8,145 nucleotides of DNA, from NCBI GenBank assembly GCA_913061425.1, contig CAJXUO010000046.1, forward strand, positions 1 to 8,145, given 5' to 3'. Shown piece by piece: positions 5,534-8,145 of this stretch. The notes under the pieces were generated by a model. That model ran no database searches. It was not told the DNA's origin and saw nothing but the letters and a program-made list of their open reading frames with translations. The DNA comes from an uncultured Lutibacter sp. (GTDB lineage: Bacteria; Bacteroidota; Bacteroidia; Flavobacteriales; Flavobacteriaceae). Position 1 is the stretch's first letter. Every line of letters begins with the position of its first letter. The translations under genes and the position numbers were made by a program.

Positions 5534-8035
5534 TGTAAAATCGCTTTTTTCAACTTTTAATGCCGATAATTTTCCAAAATAATAAGTTCCTTCTATTCCA
5601 GATACAAAACTGGCTTCTAAAGTCACATTCGTACCAAAACTACTAATAGAAGTTGTCATAGGTTCTGGTGTTCCATTATCTTTAATTACTACCAAACTAC
5701 TTCTATTATTACCAGTTACACCTTCCCATGCAATAATTTCAATTTCTGTAAAGTAAAATTTCAATGTAGCATCACCTCCTGCTTGAACAGTAGTAGGTGT
5801 TATAGCAAAGGTTTTATCCATTACAAAATTTGCTGCTCCAGCAACTTGATATACCTGAGCTGCACCTGAAGCTCTAGATACGTTTGTAGATATACAACCG
5901 TAATCTACTCCATTATTATTATTAACATCAGCCATAACATCACCCGAAGCAGCATCTGATGTATAAATTTGACCTGCAGAAGTTAATAAATCATCTTGAG
6001 CAGCATTTACAACAGTTTGAACATTTGTTGCAGCCATTGATGTTACATTAACATCATCAATAGATAACCAATCTTGATCAGTACAATTCCAATGTCTAAA
6101 TGCTAAATAAACTGTTTGACCAGCATGAGCAGATAAGTCTAATGTTCTTGTGTATGATGAACCTGTATCTGCTGGATCATTATATATTTCATTAAAAGTA
6201 GTTGCTGAACCTACTAAAGTTCCAATAGCATTACTTGTAGAAACATAAACTGAATATTCTTCTTGATCCCATGCAGCAGCTGCAGCTTGAACTTTCCATT
6301 CCAACGTTATAGCTCCTGTTGCTGTTGATAAATCAACTGCTGAAGAAACCGCCCAATTATCAGGTGTTAAAGGATTAGTTATCCAAGATCTTGATATTAA
6401 AGATGCAGTTGGAGTAACAGCACCAATTGATAATTGATCTCCAAAAAAGTTGGTATCTCCATCAGAATCAGTAAAAGTCCAATCTGTTACATCTAAATCT
6501 TCAAAATCATCATAAAAGTGAGTCACTGAATAAGTTGAACTTGGAACAATATCATCACTTGTAATAGTAATTGTATTAGCTAAAGTTGGTGCCGTTGTTA
6601 AAGTGGCATCACCTCCATTTGCATTCAATGCTAACCCTAATGTAATTGTTTTATCTCCTTCAACAAAACTATCATTATATATACGTAATGTGAAATTTTG
6701 ATCTGCAGAAGATGCCAATGGGAAATTTAAAGCAGTTCCCATTATTAAATAATCCGCTACCGTTGCAGTACCACCAGTAACTGAAACCGTAACATCTGCT
6801 GCTGCTGAAGGAATATCTCCAATACTTACTGGAATAGAAATGTCTGTATAATTACAATCTGTTACTTCATTAATTAGCTGTGTTGCATTAGAAAATGCAA
6901 TAACTGGACCTAAAGTAGCTGTTGTAGAGTTTGATAAATCAGAAAGACCATCTGCATTTATAAGTACCGTCTCTATTCTTAATACCTGATCTGCAGTAAA
7001 AATATCCATACATGCATCATCTGAATAATCCATATAATTTTCTACCATATCATTTCCTAATCCATCTGCCGTACAACTATCAACTGTTGGACATCCAAAA
7101 TTAGATTCTGAAGCTTCAGGTGTATCTGCACAAAAATCTCCCTCTGTTGCACCACCATTACAGTTTGTATTATCACCCCAAATATGACGTAATCCTATCC
7201 AGTGACCAACTTCATGTGTTAATGTTCTACCTAAGTTATAAGGTGCAGCAGAACCAGGCATAGCTACAGAACCAACTGTTCCATAACCAACAACAACTCC
7301 ACTATTAATTATTGTTCCTCCATTTGCTGCCATCCCTGGTAGAGTTGAATTAGATGGAAACTGCGCATATCCTAAGATACCACCAGTTATATCTGCAGTC
7401 CATATATTTGCATATTGACTATAATCCCAACCTGTAGATTTAATATCTAGACCACCTCCACCGACATCAAAATCTGAAGTTGGAAAAGGACCTGAACCAT
7501 AAGTAGTAACCCTGTTAATACCTGCCTCTGTTAATGGATTACCACTTGGATCTACCTGAGCAGGCAGAAAAACTACTTGCGCATCTGCAGCCGCAGCATG
7601 TACACTACCGGCTCCATTACTAAAATCAATATTTAATTGATCTATTTGAGCTTGAACTTGTGCTTGAGATAAATTGGAAGCTCCACCAGAAGAAATAACG
7701 TGAAATATAATAGGTATATTCACAACCACCATTCTAAAGCTTCCATTTGCTTTTTGTTGAGCAATCTCTGCTTTACGTGCTTGAAGCAGTGGCGCTAACC
7801 ATTCTTCAAACTGTTGATCTGTTTGAATATGAGATTCTCTTTGTTTTCTTTGTTGATCCATCTCTATAGATGCACACCTAACAAAACCTGTTTCATCTAA
7901 CGAGCGCTGACTGTCAGCTGTTAACTGAATTGGTGTTGACAGTAATTGACTTTTCTTTGTTTGCTGAGCATTTGCATTAAAAACAAATAAAACCCCAATT
8001 AAAGTCAAAAGATTTTTAAATGTAATTTTTTTCAT
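5294..8035 (-). CDS. secreted M43 (pappalysin-like) zinc metalloprotease with T9SS sorting domain
   Basis: A 913-residue multidomain exoenzyme. A Sec signal peptide (1-23, cut probably after ANA) is followed by a propeptide with RC (Arg53-Cys54), likely the cysteine switch that holds M43 zymogens inactive by capping zinc. The catalytic domain (about 100-365) carries the metzincin motif HEVGHWIGLRH (274-284; zinc ligands His274, His278, His284; base Glu275) and the Met-turn NYMDY (333-337, Met335). Cys292, 302, 315 and 321 may form stabilising disulfides. Then come a Calx-beta-like domain (about 376-495), a jelly-roll 'choice-of-anchor J'/cleaved-adhesin-like domain (about 505-665, DDFED...DWLSIDDVNV), an unassigned beta-rich part (about 668-830) and a T9SS type A sorting domain (about 835-913, FSIYPNPTNG...GVYLLNVKSG...KKLIIQ). 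It should cross the outer membrane by T9SS and be released or attached to the surface to digest extracellular protein. Monocistronic, with its own terminator. Confidence 0.95.
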   Translation of the reverse strand: MKKITFKNLLTLIGVLFVFNANAQQTKKSQLLSTPIQLTADSQRSLDETGFVRCASIEMDQQRKQRESHIQTDQQFEEWLAPLLQARKAEIAQQKANGSFRMVVVNIPIIFHVISSGGASNLSQAQVQAQIDQLNIDFSNGAGSVHAAAADAQVVFLPAQVDPSGNPLTEAGINRVTTYGSGPFPTSDFDVGGGGLDIKSTGWDYSQYANIWTADITGGILGYAQFPSNSTLPGMAANGGTIINSGVVVGYGTVGSVAMPGSAAPYNLGRTLTHEVGHWIGLRHIWGDNTNCNGGATEGDFCADTPEASESNFGCPTVDSCTADGLGNDMVENYMDYSDDACMDIFTADQVLRIETVLINADGLSDLSNSTTATLGPVIAFSNATQLINEVTDCNYTDISIPVSIGDIPSAAADVTVSVTGGTATVADYLIMGTALNFPLASSADQNFTLRIYNDSFVEGDKTITLGLALNANGGDATLTTAPTLANTITITSDDIVPSSTYSVTHFYDDFEDLDVTDWTFTDSDGDTNFFGDQLSIGAVTPTASLISRSWITNPLTPDNWAVSSAVDLSTATGAITLEWKVQAAAAAWDQEEYSVYVSTSNAIGTLVGSATTFNEIYNDPADTGSSYTRTLDLSAHAGQTVYLAFRHWNCTDQDWLSIDDVNVTSMAATNVQTVVNAAQDDLLTSAGQIYTSDAASGDVMADVNNNNGVDYGCISTNVSRASGAAQVYQVAGAANFVMDKTFAITPTTVQAGGDATLKFYFTEIEIIAWEGVTGNNRSSLVVIKDNGTPEPMTTSISSFGTNVTLEASFVSGIEGTYYFGKLSALKVEKSDFTLFSIYPNPTNGIVSISLSSIEDVQVSLYDIRGRLISSESHTNNSGTFRKELNFGTVSSGVYLLNVKSGNKTATKKLIIQ

Positions 8036-8106
8036 AATAATTTTGGGTTAATTAAATAATTAGCCAACAATATACATAATAAAAAAAGAAGGTATTGGTC
8101 CTAATG
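8036..8106. other. upstream region of the metalloprotease gene
   Basis: These 71 genomic bases hold the protease leader and perhaps its promoter. The best candidate on the - strand, 8065-8072 (TATTGTTG), differs by one base from TAnnTTTG and has no TTG upstream. The genomic sequence ends at about 8106, so part of the control region may be missing. Confidence 0.4.
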
Positions 8107-8145
8107 CTGTCTCTTATACACATCTCCGAGCCCACGAGACCTCTC
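8107..8145. other. Illumina Nextera adapter (sequencing artefact, not genomic)
   Basis: The window ends with the 19-bp Tn5 mosaic end (CTGTCTCTTATACACATCT), followed directly by CCGAGCCCACGAGAC, the rest of the Nextera read-2/i7-side adapter. The five bases CTCTC after it are the start of an i7 index. This is adapter read-through kept at a contig end. It is not a Tn5 insertion and should be trimmed. Confidence 0.98.

Noticed and set aside
8107..8125. Tn5 mosaic end suggesting a transposon insertion
   Set aside because: It is followed at once by Nextera adapter and index bases rather than Tn5/IS50 sequence, so it is a library artefact.

Overview
The window looks like a fragment of a Flavobacteriaceae (Bacteroidota) chromosome. 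It is strongly AT-rich. Its genes lack Shine-Dalgarno sequences, and several start sites are preceded by the Bacteroidota -7 element TAnnTTTG. The largest protein ends in a type IX secretion (T9SS) sorting domain, a system confined to this phylum. The genus cannot be fixed from the sequence.

Left part (1-2963): the 3' end of a DinB/DUF1569-type gene is followed after one base by a class I SAM-dependent methyltransferase gene of the 'HFAPE' type, both on the + strand. The methyltransferase gene converges on, and overlaps by 21 bp, an apbE-type flavin transferase lipoprotein gene on the - strand. Divergent from apbE, across a 131-bp region with a good promoter, is an OmpA/MotB-like peptidoglycan-binding lipoprotein. 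It ends at a strong nested inverted-repeat terminator that also serves the genes arriving from the right.

Middle (3041-4766, - strand): a two-gene operon with a DEAD-box RNA helicase (motif II reads DEVD) followed after 7 bp by a small protein of unknown function. The small protein resembles a PD-(D/E)XK nuclease fold without its acidic residues.

Right part (4767-8106): a 527-bp stretch without an intact gene holds the frameshifted, truncated 5' end of a DUF6090-type membrane protein gene. This abuts a 96-bp GC-richer imperfect palindrome of the dispersed-repeat kind seen in flavobacteria, and is followed by a terminator. Beyond it, on the - strand, lies a 913-residue secreted M43 (pappalysin-like) zinc metalloprotease with a probable cysteine-switch propeptide, a Calx-beta-like domain, a carbohydrate-binding/adhesin-type jelly-roll domain, an unassigned segment and the T9SS signal.

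The last 39 bases (8107-8145) are not genomic: they are Illumina Nextera adapter read-through left on the contig end. I find no convincing new multi-gene system. The genes are mostly ordinary housekeeping and envelope functions, and the most notable items are the repeat/pseudogene junction, the small helicase partner and the adapter artefact.
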